Assembly (NCBI GenBank): GCA_963741495.1
Contig: CAVUID010000015.1
Location: forward strand, 558,001 to 622,000
DNA length: 64,000 nt
DNA from: Sulfurimicrobium sp963741495
Lineage (GTDB): Bacteria > Pseudomonadota > Gammaproteobacteria > Burkholderiales > Sulfuricellaceae
Reading direction: 5' to 3'
Below, piece by piece: positions 19,556 to 28,705 of the stretch (positions are counted from its first letter, which is position 1; each line of letters begins with the position of its first letter). The notes below the pieces were generated by a model. It worked only from the letters and a program-made list of their open reading frames with translations. It was not told where the DNA came from and did not search any database. The position numbers and the translations under genes were made by a program.

Positions 19556-20809
19556 CTATTGAGGTGCCGTCACTTTATCCACCAGGAACACGCCAGCATG
19601 AGGCAGATTGTCCTTCACGATGTCATGCACACCACCGACTGAACCTGCCGTCTGACCGAAGAAAGTACCCTGAACAGAGCCGGACACTGCCCCATCCGCG
19701 GCGCTCACGCTGGTGGACTGGATGTTGGCGCCACTGATTGTGCCACTGGCATTGAAGCCAACTTGGCCGTAAAGATGCTGAGTGCCATCACCAGCAGTAT
19801 GGGTATAAGTGTAGCCATTCGCGCCATTATTCCAACTGCCGCTCCAGGTGGCATTACCGAAATTCACCGTCATGTTGACAGGTGACGTGTATCCACTCCA
19901 GTCCATACTGTTACCTGCGTAGCTTGCGATTACATTACCAGCACGCTGTGTGTCCAAATAGGCCTGAGGTGTCGTAATGCCGGCTACATAGTAACCGTAA
20001 ACCGCGGATTCGCTACCATCACCGCCATAACCGTCACCGCCGGACATATAGTTGTATACTTCGCGACCGAACCAGCCAACCGCCACCTCGTCATTATTGG
20101 TGGGGAGGTAATACCACCAGTAGTAATCGTGTGGTATCCCGTAGGCCCATGACCGCTCATAGGTGTCATTTGAACTGGTAGAGCGATCTGCATAAAAAGT
20201 ATGCAGCCCTTCGTCGGTGGAATCGCCCCACCACCATGTGCCACCAAAGTCGGCAGACATCAAACCCGATTCGCCAAACAGGGGCGTTACGCCATTAAGA
20301 GATGCCATACGCCAAGCTGCCGCACCCGAACCAGTACCGCTACCGGCAGTAATCGAAGGATCGTCCGGGTTCAGCGCCAGCGCAAACCTAGCTGGATGAG
20401 GACGGGTACTTGTATATGTATATGATGATTGCCTACCCTCGCCACCTTCCTGATTGTCCCAGGAGCTAGATTGGTTTTGGAATACTGCATAACCGCACCA
20501 CTCGCCGGATTTGCAGAAATCATCCACAGGTGTTGGTGTTGGTGTTGGGTCTGTCTTTGGAATTGGCCTATACAGCTCAGCTACTTGAGGCAGGAATACG
20601 ACCGATGGTCCACCGGCTGCCGGTTGCACAAATTCTGACCATGGACCCCACTGCTGTGCCGAATCTTCGGCCAGGCTCACGCTGCCGTATGACATTACTT
20701 CATTCCACTGGCTTTCGTGGTACTCCCATTTTGACTTCGCAGATACCGTCATAGGGACAACCAACAGAGCTGCAATACTGGCTGCGATAATTGTTTTACG
20801 CGTTTTCAT
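19556..20809 (-). CDS. Secreted protein with TbpB-like C-terminal barrel; probable type XI secretion cargo
   Basis: 417 aa. AGGTG precedes the ATG. A Sec signal peptide without lipobox (IIAASIAALLVVPMTVSAKS) predicts a soluble product. The N-terminal region holds a Pro/Thr linker (TDPTPTPTPVDD) and an aromatic-rich, low-charge region (TWWWGDSTDEG, DYYWWYYLPTNN). The C-terminal ~110 residues show the transferrin-binding-protein barrel pattern: NMTVNFGNATWSGSW, then GSVQGTFFGQTAGSVGG. In known T11SS systems this eight-stranded barrel is what the Slam/DUF560 outer-membrane protein recognises, and such a protein is encoded upstream. The ligand is unknown; haem- or metal-binding cargo is known in other species. 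Confidence 0.75.
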   Translation of the reverse strand: MKTRKTIIAASIAALLVVPMTVSAKSKWEYHESQWNEVMSYGSVSLAEDSAQQWGPWSEFVQPAAGGPSVVFLPQVAELYRPIPKTDPTPTPTPVDDFCKSGEWCGYAVFQNQSSSWDNQEGGEGRQSSYTYTSTRPHPARFALALNPDDPSITAGSGTGSGAAAWRMASLNGVTPLFGESGLMSADFGGTWWWGDSTDEGLHTFYADRSTSSNDTYERSWAYGIPHDYYWWYYLPTNNDEVAVGWFGREVYNYMSGGDGYGGDGSESAVYGYYVAGITTPQAYLDTQRAGNVIASYAGNSMDWSGYTSPVNMTVNFGNATWSGSWNNGANGYTYTHTAGDGTQHLYGQVGFNASGTISGANIQSTSVSAADGAVSGSVQGTFFGQTAGSVGGVHDIVKDNLPHAGVFLVDKVTAPQ

Positions 20810-21290
20810 GATTCACCTCCGCTCAACAAATTACACATCAAGAATTACCAAGCCCTTGAACACTTTCATTTGAATTATTTATCGGGCTTTGCTTAAACAG
20901 CAGCATCAAACGTGCCAGATTAATAAATATATGAATATCAGACACTTAAATAACAGGAAAATACTTTTATTAAATTATTGTAAGATTTCTCGACGCTTGT
21001 TATGGCTAGCTGAAATCGAAAGTTTTTCCTTCTATATCGTAATTTCAGCTTTGAGGAATACGGATAACTACAAATATTCATATGCTTAGCCTAAAGCAAA
21101 GAAAAGTACGACAAACGCATACATAACAAGAAGTTAGTCTCTACGATCGAAATCTTGGAAAAAAATGTAAAGTATTTCGACAATCGCTATGAGAATTTAA
21201 ATGAGTGAATCAATGGAATTTAAATATGAGCAGTGCGAATAACTTAATAAAACACGAGAATTAAAAGAAGCTAGTCAGATAAGCAGGCAA
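20810..21290. other. AT-rich intergenic region upstream of the barrel-cargo gene
   Basis: About 480 bp clearly richer in A/T than its surroundings. It should hold the promoter of the minus-strand cargo gene. I see no convincing reading frame, structural RNA or repeat; a 66-codon plus-strand frame at 20889-21089 has no ribosome site and a non-protein-like composition. Confidence 0.5.
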
Positions 21291-21318
21291 AAAAAACGCC
21301 GCTTGCGCGGCGCTTTTA
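21291..21318 (-). terminator. Rho-independent terminator of the T11SS outer-membrane gene
   Basis: CGCCGC (21297-21302), loop TTGC, GCGGCG (21307-21312). On the minus strand it ends in a T8 tract. It lies 25 bp after the stop of the Slam-like gene, so the downstream cargo gene probably needs its own promoter. Confidence 0.85.
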
Positions 21319-21342
21319 AACTAACCCAAACGGGCCCGGTTT

Positions 21343-22632
21343 TTAAAACGAGCGACTCAAATTTACGCTAGTCATTTCGCGGTCATAGTCGTAAATCGAA
21401 ACATTGGAATTGTTGTGGGTTTCCATGTAACTGCCATTCATTTTCCAGCCCTTCATCAAACCTTCTTTAAAGGCATGCGTAAAGCCGATCTCGTAACGAT
21501 GTTCAGTTTCGTCCCTGGCCACATTGTAAATCGGTTCTACACCGTTGAATTTCGAATCTTTCTGACTATAGCGCCCGTACACGGAGCCATTGTTCCACGC
21601 AACAAAATTGGCGCCAACAAAGAAATCGGTACCATCATTGCTGTAGCGTGAAGCATCTGCCTGTTCATCAAATACACGCACACCGCCCTGAACTGCCACT
21701 TTCCCGCCCTTGAACATCTTGCCCACCGACAGGCCAGTCGCATAGTATGCGCTATCACGCCCCTGATCCACGCTACGCGTAAAATCCTTGTTCAAAGCAA
21801 TTGCATCCCAAGTGATTTCACCTTCCTTGATCTCCCAGGTCACACTCGGATTGACTGATGTGTAGAGCGCAATTTCGTCACCGCCGAGCCAGATGTCGTC
21901 AAGTTGAAAGTTGAGGTTGGCGCGCCATTTGTTCGGCACCAGCCAACCTGGGCCAGTTGCCAGCGTCAGTGCGCTCAGATTAAAGTCGGTTTCATTGAAG
22001 TAGCCACGGTGAAACAGGTTCAGCTGGCTTTGCCAGATGAAGCGGGCTGCGGATTCACCAATACGCATCACAGTCGGCGAGTTGTAGCGATGCGACACGC
22101 CTGCCTGTAACACGGCAGCCGTATCGTCTTTTGGCTTGGAACCCGGCGCCAGCACCAAACCACCTGGCAAGACATCCGAGCTGGGGCCGGCATTCACGTT
22201 GGTATCGTACATGAGGCCCAGCGAAACAGAAGGCGTCCAAACCTGGCGCTGGGCGAGCATGGCCTCTTCATCCTTTTTCACCTGGGCCATAAATGCCAGA
22301 ACCGCGATGCGCACATTTGGTGGTGTCTTTGGATCATCCACAACGGTCTGTGCCTGCTTCTTGGCTTCTTCAAAATTCAGCGTGCGGTAATAGGATACTG
22401 CCAGCTCAAGACGGGCACGATGCAGAGATGGCTGGTTGCTGAGAACCGTCTGGAGTGCTTCGATGGAGGTAAACAGGTTGCCCTGCTCGCGCTGATACAC
22501 GCCTTCCTTGAACAGTTTTTCCACATCCACACTGTCTTCAGCATCGGCGGCAAAGGCGGACATACCTGTCATGCACAAGGCAATAGCGCTAGCCATCATG
22601 GTCCGCTTGAAATAAAGCTGTTTCTTACTCAT
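21343..22632 (-). CDS. Type XI secretion outer-membrane protein, Slam/DUF560 family
   Basis: 429 aa. Signal peptide residues 1-28 (MMASAIALCMTGMSAFA). TPR-type helices follow at about 35-110 (EGVYQREQGNLFTSIEALQTVL; RARLELAVSYYRTLNFEEAKKQ). The rest (about 130-429) is an outer-membrane beta-barrel starting WTPSVSLGLMYDTNVN and ending with the terminal strand MTSVNLSRSF, whose last residue is Phe as required for BAM insertion. TPR plus 14-strand barrel is the Slam (surface lipoprotein assembly modulator) layout of the type XI secretion system. The barrel-cargo gene is next downstream on the same strand. Confidence 0.8.
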   Translation of the reverse strand: MSKKQLYFKRTMMASAIALCMTGMSAFAADAEDSVDVEKLFKEGVYQREQGNLFTSIEALQTVLSNQPSLHRARLELAVSYYRTLNFEEAKKQAQTVVDDPKTPPNVRIAVLAFMAQVKKDEEAMLAQRQVWTPSVSLGLMYDTNVNAGPSSDVLPGGLVLAPGSKPKDDTAAVLQAGVSHRYNSPTVMRIGESAARFIWQSQLNLFHRGYFNETDFNLSALTLATGPGWLVPNKWRANLNFQLDDIWLGGDEIALYTSVNPSVTWEIKEGEITWDAIALNKDFTRSVDQGRDSAYYATGLSVGKMFKGGKVAVQGGVRVFDEQADASRYSNDGTDFFVGANFVAWNNGSVYGRYSQKDSKFNGVEPIYNVARDETEHRYEIGFTHAFKEGLMKGWKMNGSYMETHNNSNVSIYDYDREMTSVNLSRSF

Positions 22633-22978
22633 TTTTTTCTCTCCAATTGATTCTGAATACTTAAAAATATTTTACTGTTAAAACAAATCAGTAGACTGGC
22701 TAGAGTATGCCACGCGCCTACTCTGACTGTAAACCGGATAACACTATATTTTGTTTGGCATTTTAGCCATTTAAGTGTAAATTTTTTCGACACATTCATT
22801 AAAAATAATCGGCAAAAACATTGCAAGTTCAAAACCTTGAAAAATTTAACAGGCAAAACCGAACTGTTTATTCACTCATTTCAAAGAGGGAGTACAGTAA
22901 AATACGCAAGTTGAGACTCATGACATCCAAATGACTAGAAAATACGCATTTTTTCTAGAAGAGGGGGCTGCGGTACCC
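22633..22978. other. AT-rich divergent promoter region
   Basis: About 346 bp between the start of the Slam-like gene (minus) and the LapG-like gene (plus), distinctly AT-rich and presumably holding both promoters. A 75-codon minus-strand frame inside it has no credible ribosome site or domain and is not annotated. No repeat or RNA structure stands out. Confidence 0.5.
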
Positions 22979-23620
22979 ATGACAAGACGTTTCTGGATTT
23001 CCGGATGCCTGCTGGTTTCTTTTCTTTGGATGCTATCTCCATCGGCAGGACTGGCAGCCGGATCCCCTATCCCGCTATTTGGCTATCAGGAACAACAAAA
23101 CTCGGGCTTTGAGATATTTCCCTTGTGGACAGACGTATTGCGGCGTAATGAGCACGAAACCCCGCAGGAAAAAAAATGCCCGGATGCGGCCTGCCCAACA
23201 ATAGATGACTGGAAGCTCTTCCTGAAATCTCTCGCTGACAAATCTTTTGCTGTGCGGGTTAATTCCATCAACGCATACGCCAACCGCCACCGCTATGTAC
23301 TGGACCTCGACAACTACGGTCTCCCTGATTACTGGGCCACGGCCCGGCAGCACCTCGTGCGCGACGGGGATTGTGAAGACTATGCGATAACCAAGTACAC
23401 CTCGCTTCGGCAAATTGGCGTTAACCCTGATCTGATGCGCGTTGTGGTGGTGCAGGACACCAATCTGCGCATAGCGCACGCAGTGCTGGCACTCTATACG
23501 GCAAACGACATCCTGATTCTCGACAATCAGATTCCCGAAGTGACATCCCATCGCGCGATCGCCCACTACGTACCGGTATACTCCATCAACGAGCGGCACT
23601 GGTGGATGCATTTGCCTTAA
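22979..23620 (+). CDS. Transglutaminase-like cysteine peptidase (LapG/BTLCP family)
   Basis: 213 aa from ATG 22979, chosen because it places a signal peptide (FWISGCLLVSFLWML...GLAAG) at the N-terminus; an in-frame ATG at 22931 would add 16 residues. The papain-like catalytic triad is visible: Cys in RDGDCEDYAITKY, His in RIAHAVLAL, Asp in LILDNQIPE. LapG cuts retention modules of large surface adhesins under c-di-GMP control through LapD. No LapD or large adhesin gene is in the window, so its target is unknown. The next gene is a c-di-GMP-type sensor. Confidence 0.85.
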   Translation: MTRRFWISGCLLVSFLWMLSPSAGLAAGSPIPLFGYQEQQNSGFEIFPLWTDVLRRNEHETPQEKKCPDAACPTIDDWKLFLKSLADKSFAVRVNSINAYANRHRYVLDLDNYGLPDYWATARQHLVRDGDCEDYAITKYTSLRQIGVNPDLMRVVVVQDTNLRIAHAVLALYTANDILILDNQIPEVTSHRAIAHYVPVYSINERHWWMHLP

Positions 23621-23791
23621 ACAAATCATCCGGTCAATTGCCTATAACTGAAGATAACTCTATGATTATTTGCCTATCACAGGAAATATTCCACAGCAGA
23701 ATATTTGCTTGCGCCTATATGTTTAACAGTTGCGCATCAGGTGATGCACCGGTCATACCCCCACATTAGCCGGCAACAAAAGAAAGATGAC

Positions 23792-25876
23792 ATGAAAACA
23801 TTGCTCCGCCGAAACCCCGCTATTGCAGCCCTCGCAACGCTTTTTTTTCTGCTGTTGCTGGGCACGTGGCTGATCTTCGCCTATGTCGCCAAGGAGCGCT
23901 CTCGGGATATGCAATCCTGGCAAACTGTGCTTGGCATCGTCGCAGACACGCGTTTTCAGATGGTGGATGGATGGCTTGACGCACAGCAGAGCACGCTGCG
24001 TGAACTTTCAGAAAATACATCGCTGCAACTTTACCTGACCCAGGCCACGGCGGTGGAAGCCAAACCGGGGGACAACATGGCCGCGGCACAGGCTGGCTAC
24101 CTGCGCAACCTGATCATCGCAACCGCCGAACGAACCGGCTTTTCCAACCCGGAGGCGCAAAGCACCATCCGCGCGAATCTGTCACCCCGGCAGGGAAATT
24201 CTCTCGCACTGCTGGATTTGCAGGGGCGCGTAGTCACAGCAACAACCGGATTTGTGCTGAATGCCGCCCTGAAAGCGGCTGCCACAGAAGCTGCGCAGCA
24301 AGGCATCCCACAGATCCGGCATTTAAGTCTAGCCAATGGGGAGCCTGCGGTTGCATTTCTGGCGCACGTCCCCGCCATTCAGGGCCCAGGTGGTACTAAA
24401 CCGGCAATGGGTGTTTTGGTTGGCATCAAACAGGCACGACCGGAACTCTACCCCCTTCTCACCCGAAAAGTTTCCACCTATGGCAGTGAGGAAACCCTGC
24501 TTGTCGGTCGCGATGGCGATTCAGTCATTTACCTTAGCCCGCTTGCGGATGGGTCAGCACCGCTGAGCAAGAAACTGGCGTTCAGCACGCCGAATCTTGC
24601 GGAAGCATATGCACTCTCCTCTCCGGGAGAATTTACGGCGGAAAAACGTGACTATCGGGGAATGCCGGTACTTCTCACCAGTCGTTCTTTCCAGCAAGTA
24701 CCCTGGGTACTGGTGGAAAAAATCAACGCATCGGAAGCTTTACAGGAATCCACAACCCACCGCCAGTTTTTATTAACTTCATTTCTCCTGACGATGTCGC
24801 TGGTTGCTGCCGCACTTATCGCTGCATGGTGGTATGGCAGCAACACCAAAGAACGTAAAACCGCCGAGCAACTGAGAGCCAAGAGCCGGGAACTGGAAAA
24901 GCAATCCGGCTTGTTGCGAGCCATTTCCAACAGCACACCAGATATGATTCTCATCGCTGATGAAAATCAACACTTTGTATTTGCGAACCAGGCATTGGGT
25001 GAGGCCACCAACTTGAAGCCGGAAGATTTCTCTGGCAAAACCTTATCCAGTGTATTCGGTGCGCAGGCAGCACAGGCTTTTGAACAACTGCTAACCAAAA
25101 CATTAAAGACAGCTCAGACCACATCTGTGTTGCAATCCATGGAAATCGGCAACCGGCAGGGTATCTTCCATGCTACTGCCACACCATTAAAGCTGGGGCA
25201 CGGAAACGTCCACTCTGCACTCTGTATAGCCCGTGACATGACAGAAACGCAGCGCACCCAGGAAAAGCATGACGAACTGATGAAAAACCTGGTTCGTACC
25301 CTGATGCGCACTGTTGATCAGCACGATCCCTATTGCGCAGGGCATTCAGAACGGACGGCTCAGGTAGCCGTTGCCATCGGGCGAGAACTGAACCTCGATG
25401 ACGATGCACTGGACCAACTGGAACTGGCAGCAAGTCTCGCAAACGTTGGCAAGCTATTAATACCAAAAGAAATTCTAACCAAGACAGCGCCGCTGTCTGA
25501 GCAGGAAGTGAACACGCTGAGGCAACACGTTCAGAGTGCCCGAGACATATTGGGCGGACTGGATTTCGAAGGTCCGGTCATGGAAATTATCTTTCAGAAA
25601 CACGAGCATATAGACGGCAGCGGCTACCCAAGAGGATTGCGTGGCGACCAGATGCTACCGGAAGGCCGTATCCTGGCTGTTGCGAATACGTTTGTTGCGA
25701 TGGTCAGTGCGCGAGCCTATCGCCCTGGTCTGCCGGTCAAGGATGCATTGAACAATTTGCTTGCACCCGGCAGTTCCGAGCAGTATGACCGGCATGTTAT
25801 CGCGGCATTGTTCCACGTTGCGGAAAACAGGCCCGAGTGGATCAGCTGGCGCGAACCCGAGTCGAAACCAAAATAA
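23792..25876 (+). CDS. Membrane sensor with PAS and degenerate HD-GYP domain
   Basis: 694 aa from ATG 23792. TM1 at about residues 12-35, a periplasmic Cache-like sensor to about 325, TM2 (LLTSFLLTMSLVAAALIAAW), a PAS domain (SNSTPDMILIADENQHFVFAN), then an HD-GYP domain. The GYP part is intact (HIDGSGYPRGLRG) but the HD of the family's HDIGK motif is replaced (SLANVGKLLIP), the first His of the HHE motif is Lys/Gln-like (QKHEH), and the later Asp (VADxxDA) is Asn-Thr-Phe. A metal-dependent phosphodiesterase is therefore unlikely; it may bind c-di-GMP or act by protein contact. It follows the LapG-like gene by 171 bp. Confidence 0.85.
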   Translation: MKTLLRRNPAIAALATLFFLLLLGTWLIFAYVAKERSRDMQSWQTVLGIVADTRFQMVDGWLDAQQSTLRELSENTSLQLYLTQATAVEAKPGDNMAAAQAGYLRNLIIATAERTGFSNPEAQSTIRANLSPRQGNSLALLDLQGRVVTATTGFVLNAALKAAATEAAQQGIPQIRHLSLANGEPAVAFLAHVPAIQGPGGTKPAMGVLVGIKQARPELYPLLTRKVSTYGSEETLLVGRDGDSVIYLSPLADGSAPLSKKLAFSTPNLAEAYALSSPGEFTAEKRDYRGMPVLLTSRSFQQVPWVLVEKINASEALQESTTHRQFLLTSFLLTMSLVAAALIAAWWYGSNTKERKTAEQLRAKSRELEKQSGLLRAISNSTPDMILIADENQHFVFANQALGEATNLKPEDFSGKTLSSVFGAQAAQAFEQLLTKTLKTAQTTSVLQSMEIGNRQGIFHATATPLKLGHGNVHSALCIARDMTETQRTQEKHDELMKNLVRTLMRTVDQHDPYCAGHSERTAQVAVAIGRELNLDDDALDQLELAASLANVGKLLIPKEILTKTAPLSEQEVNTLRQHVQSARDILGGLDFEGPVMEIIFQKHEHIDGSGYPRGLRGDQMLPEGRILAVANTFVAMVSARAYRPGLPVKDALNNLLAPGSSEQYDRHVIAALFHVAENRPEWISWREPESKPK

Positions 25877-25885
25877 GTTTCCACG

Positions 25886-27289
25886 ATGAGCGCCTCTGAG
25901 ACAATTGTAAAATCAGCTATTCCCGGTATCGCATGGCCCGCCCTTCCGCCGCCGGAGGGAGCAGCAATGCTTGCTGTGCAATTTCAACTGGAGCAGAGTC
26001 AGTTCTGGTCGCCAGAACAATTGCTGGAACAACAACTCCGGCAGTTGCAGACGCTTTTAATACACAGCTACAAGACTGTGCCGTTTTACCGGGAACGATT
26101 GCTTGCAGCAGGTTTCGACCCGACAAAAGCACTTACAGCAGAACTGTTTCACAATCTCCCCATTCTTCGCCGAAGAGACATTCAGACAGCGAGAGAGATG
26201 TTGCTGAGCACACAGTTACCGCCGGATCACGGCAGAATTTACTCAGGAAAAACCTCTGGTTCGACCGGGCGACCAATTCAGTATTCAGGCACTGAGCTCA
26301 CGCAATTCTGGTGGAGCACAATGACGCTACGTGAGCACTTGTGGCATCAGCGAGATTTCGCAGGCAAGCTTGCCATTATTCGCGTCAATATCAGGGGTGG
26401 CAAACATGAAAACTGGGGCTCCCCTGTCGCAACAGTTTTCCAGACAGGGCGCAGCGACTCTCTGGATATCGGCACTGATATCAATACCCAACTAGCATGG
26501 CTGCAAGAACATAACCCTGACTACCTGCTGAGCTACCCTTCAAATGTCCTTGCGCTTGCAAATGCATCAATAAGCAAAGGGATCAGGCTCAAAAATCTGC
26601 GTGAGGTCAGAACCATCAGCGAAGCCCTCAATCCTAAGCTCCGCGCCGCCTGCCGCGAGGCATGGGGCGTGACGGTCATTGACACTTACAGTGCCAATGA
26701 AGTCGGGTACATTGCATTCCAATGTCCTGGGCATGAGCATTACCACATCCAGTCAGAGACCATGTTCGTCGAAATCCTCAATGACCAGGGATCTGCTTGT
26801 CAGCCTGGCGAAATTGGCCGTATTGTGCTCACCCCGTTGCACAACTATGCCATGCCGCTCATCCGCTATGAAATCATGGATTATGCCGAAGTCGGGGCAG
26901 CGTGCCCCTGCGGACGAGGGCTTCCGGTGATCAAACGTATCCTGGGCCGGCAAAGGAATTTGATCTGCCTGCCTGACGGAAGCCGACATTGGCCGAACAC
27001 GGGCTACAGCAACTGGATGGACATCGCGCCGATCGAACAGATTCAGCTGGTCCAGAAATCGTTGCATGATATCGAGGCAAGGCTCGTCATGCCACGCACA
27101 CTTACTCTAGACGAACAGAAGCAAATGATACCCATCCTGCAAAAATCACTGGGTTACGCTTTTCAGATCAGCTTTTCTTATCATCGTGAGCTTTGCCGCA
27201 GTGCCAGTGGAAAATTCGAGGATTTCATATCCGAAGTCAGCAATAGTGCAGACTTTCATCCAGACAAGAATCATCCCAACACCCCATGA
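25886..27289 (+). CDS. CapK/PaaK-like AMP-forming ligase, copy 1
   Basis: 467 aa. Adenylation-enzyme motifs: P-loop GKTSGSTGRPIQYSG, DTYSANEVGYIAFQCP (A5-like), MPLIRYEIMDYAEVG (A7), a zinc-like CPCGRGLP, hinge ILGRQRNL (A8), and a C-terminal Lys in SGKFEDFISEV (A10). The family activates carboxylic acids as acyl-adenylates and often passes them to CoA (phenylacetate-CoA ligase, CapK, coenzyme F390 synthetase). The substrate cannot be read. It starts 10 bp after the HD-GYP gene and overlaps copy 2 by ATGA, so the three form one transcription unit. Confidence 0.85.
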   Translation: MSASETIVKSAIPGIAWPALPPPEGAAMLAVQFQLEQSQFWSPEQLLEQQLRQLQTLLIHSYKTVPFYRERLLAAGFDPTKALTAELFHNLPILRRRDIQTAREMLLSTQLPPDHGRIYSGKTSGSTGRPIQYSGTELTQFWWSTMTLREHLWHQRDFAGKLAIIRVNIRGGKHENWGSPVATVFQTGRSDSLDIGTDINTQLAWLQEHNPDYLLSYPSNVLALANASISKGIRLKNLREVRTISEALNPKLRAACREAWGVTVIDTYSANEVGYIAFQCPGHEHYHIQSETMFVEILNDQGSACQPGEIGRIVLTPLHNYAMPLIRYEIMDYAEVGAACPCGRGLPVIKRILGRQRNLICLPDGSRHWPNTGYSNWMDIAPIEQIQLVQKSLHDIEARLVMPRTLTLDEQKQMIPILQKSLGYAFQISFSYHRELCRSASGKFEDFISEVSNSADFHPDKNHPNTP

Positions 27290-28653
27290 TCAACCACCCT
27301 TTGCTCATACCGACATCATCCATCCAAAGTGTGGCGTGGCCTGCCATGCCTGGAGTTAATGGCGCCCTGATGCTCGCCATGCAATACCAGTTGGAGAAAA
27401 GCCAATGGTGGAGTTCAGAGCGTCTGCTTGAGCAACAATTAAAACAACTTGCCCATTTACTGCGCCATGCTGAAAAAATGGTCCCCTACTACGAACAGCA
27501 CTTTGGCGCGCTCGGGATACGCACGGAATCCATCGCGTCTTATGAAGACTTCCGCAAGTTGCCAATACTCAAGCGTGAAGCTATCCAGACAGCCGCCAAG
27601 CAACTGCATGCCCGGCAATTTCCGCGAGAGCATGGCCGGATCATTGAGCACCATACCTCAGGCTCTACCGGCCGCCCAATCGCAGCACTGGGCACGGAAT
27701 TGTCGCAATTTTTCTGGCATGTTTTGACACTACGTGAACATCTCTGGCACGGTCGCGATTTTTGGGGAAAACTTGCATCCATTCGCACTACCGTTAAAGA
27801 TGGCGCTTCACCCGGCTGGGGGCCCGCTACGGATGTTGCCTATAAAACGGGCCCTTGCGTCATGTTGAATATCCGCCATGACATCAATTCACAACTGGAA
27901 TGGTTACAAAAAGAAAACCCTGAATACATACTAAGCCACCCTTCCAATTTGCTCGCAATGGCGCGTTTATCGCTCGCCGAGAATATTCATTTGCCCAACT
28001 TGAAAGGCATCCGAACATTTGGTGAACCCGTCACGCTTGAAATGCGGTCAGCTTGCAAAGAAGCATGGGGGGTGGCGGTGACGGATACTTACAGTTCTGA
28101 AGAACTAGGTTATATCGCTCTGCAATGCCCTGAACATGAGCACTATCACATCCAGTCGGAAAGCGTTCTGGTGGAAATTCTGAATGACAATGATCAACCC
28201 TGTGGACCGGGTGAAATCGGACGAGTAGTTATTACCACATTGCACAATTTTGCCATGCCGTTGATCCGGTATGAAATCATGGATTACGCAGAGGTTGGGG
28301 AACCATGCCCATGTGGGCGCGGCTTGCCGGTCATCAAACGAGTCATGGGGCGTCAGAGAAACCTCGTAACACTACCAAACGGAACGCGCCACTGGCCCAG
28401 TTTCCCTGCAGAAAGCTGGGCATTTATCGCACCCATTCGCCAGATTCAACTGGTACAAAGAGAAATGGACAGCATCGAGGCGCGACTTGTAACAGCCAGA
28501 ACACTCGATGTAAAAGAAACTGCAGAATTGATCGCAGTACTTCAGAAGCATCTTGGTTACCCGTTCAAGATCACTCTTCAATACATGGAAAAAATTGAGC
28601 TTAAAGCCAACTTCAAGTATGAAGACTTCATTTCTGAGATCCCCGGTGTTTAA
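27286..28653 (+). CDS. CapK/PaaK-like AMP-forming ligase, copy 2
   Basis: 455 aa, a clear paralogue of the preceding gene; long blocks are the same or nearly so (EHEHYHIQSE, MPLIRYEIMDYAEVG, CPCGRGLPVIKR, GRQRNL). Motifs: P-loop HTSGSTGRPIAALG, DTYSSEELGYIALQCP, CPCGR, and the C-terminal Lys in FKYEDFISEI. All key residues are kept, so both copies look active and have probably diverged in substrate. The start overlaps the copy-1 stop by 4 bp. Confidence 0.85.
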   Translation: MINHPLLIPTSSIQSVAWPAMPGVNGALMLAMQYQLEKSQWWSSERLLEQQLKQLAHLLRHAEKMVPYYEQHFGALGIRTESIASYEDFRKLPILKREAIQTAAKQLHARQFPREHGRIIEHHTSGSTGRPIAALGTELSQFFWHVLTLREHLWHGRDFWGKLASIRTTVKDGASPGWGPATDVAYKTGPCVMLNIRHDINSQLEWLQKENPEYILSHPSNLLAMARLSLAENIHLPNLKGIRTFGEPVTLEMRSACKEAWGVAVTDTYSSEELGYIALQCPEHEHYHIQSESVLVEILNDNDQPCGPGEIGRVVITTLHNFAMPLIRYEIMDYAEVGEPCPCGRGLPVIKRVMGRQRNLVTLPNGTRHWPSFPAESWAFIAPIRQIQLVQREMDSIEARLVTARTLDVKETAELIAVLQKHLGYPFKITLQYMEKIELKANFKYEDFISEIPGV

Positions 28654-28705
28654 CACTTTCCTGCGAGTACGATGAGCATTTTTTCAAGCGACAAGCATGA
28701 GAAAA

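Noticed and set aside
20889..21089. 66-codon plus-strand frame in the AT-rich gap
   Set aside because: Lys/Asn/Ile-rich by base composition only, with no start signal or neighbour support.
22629..22856. 75-codon minus-strand frame upstream of the Slam-like gene
   Set aside because: No ribosome site and no recognisable domain; it lies in an AT-rich promoter region.
22979..23620. T11SS cargo (19556-20809) as LapG substrate
   Set aside because: No clear LapG cleavage motif in a suitable linker could be seen, and the genes are in different operons.
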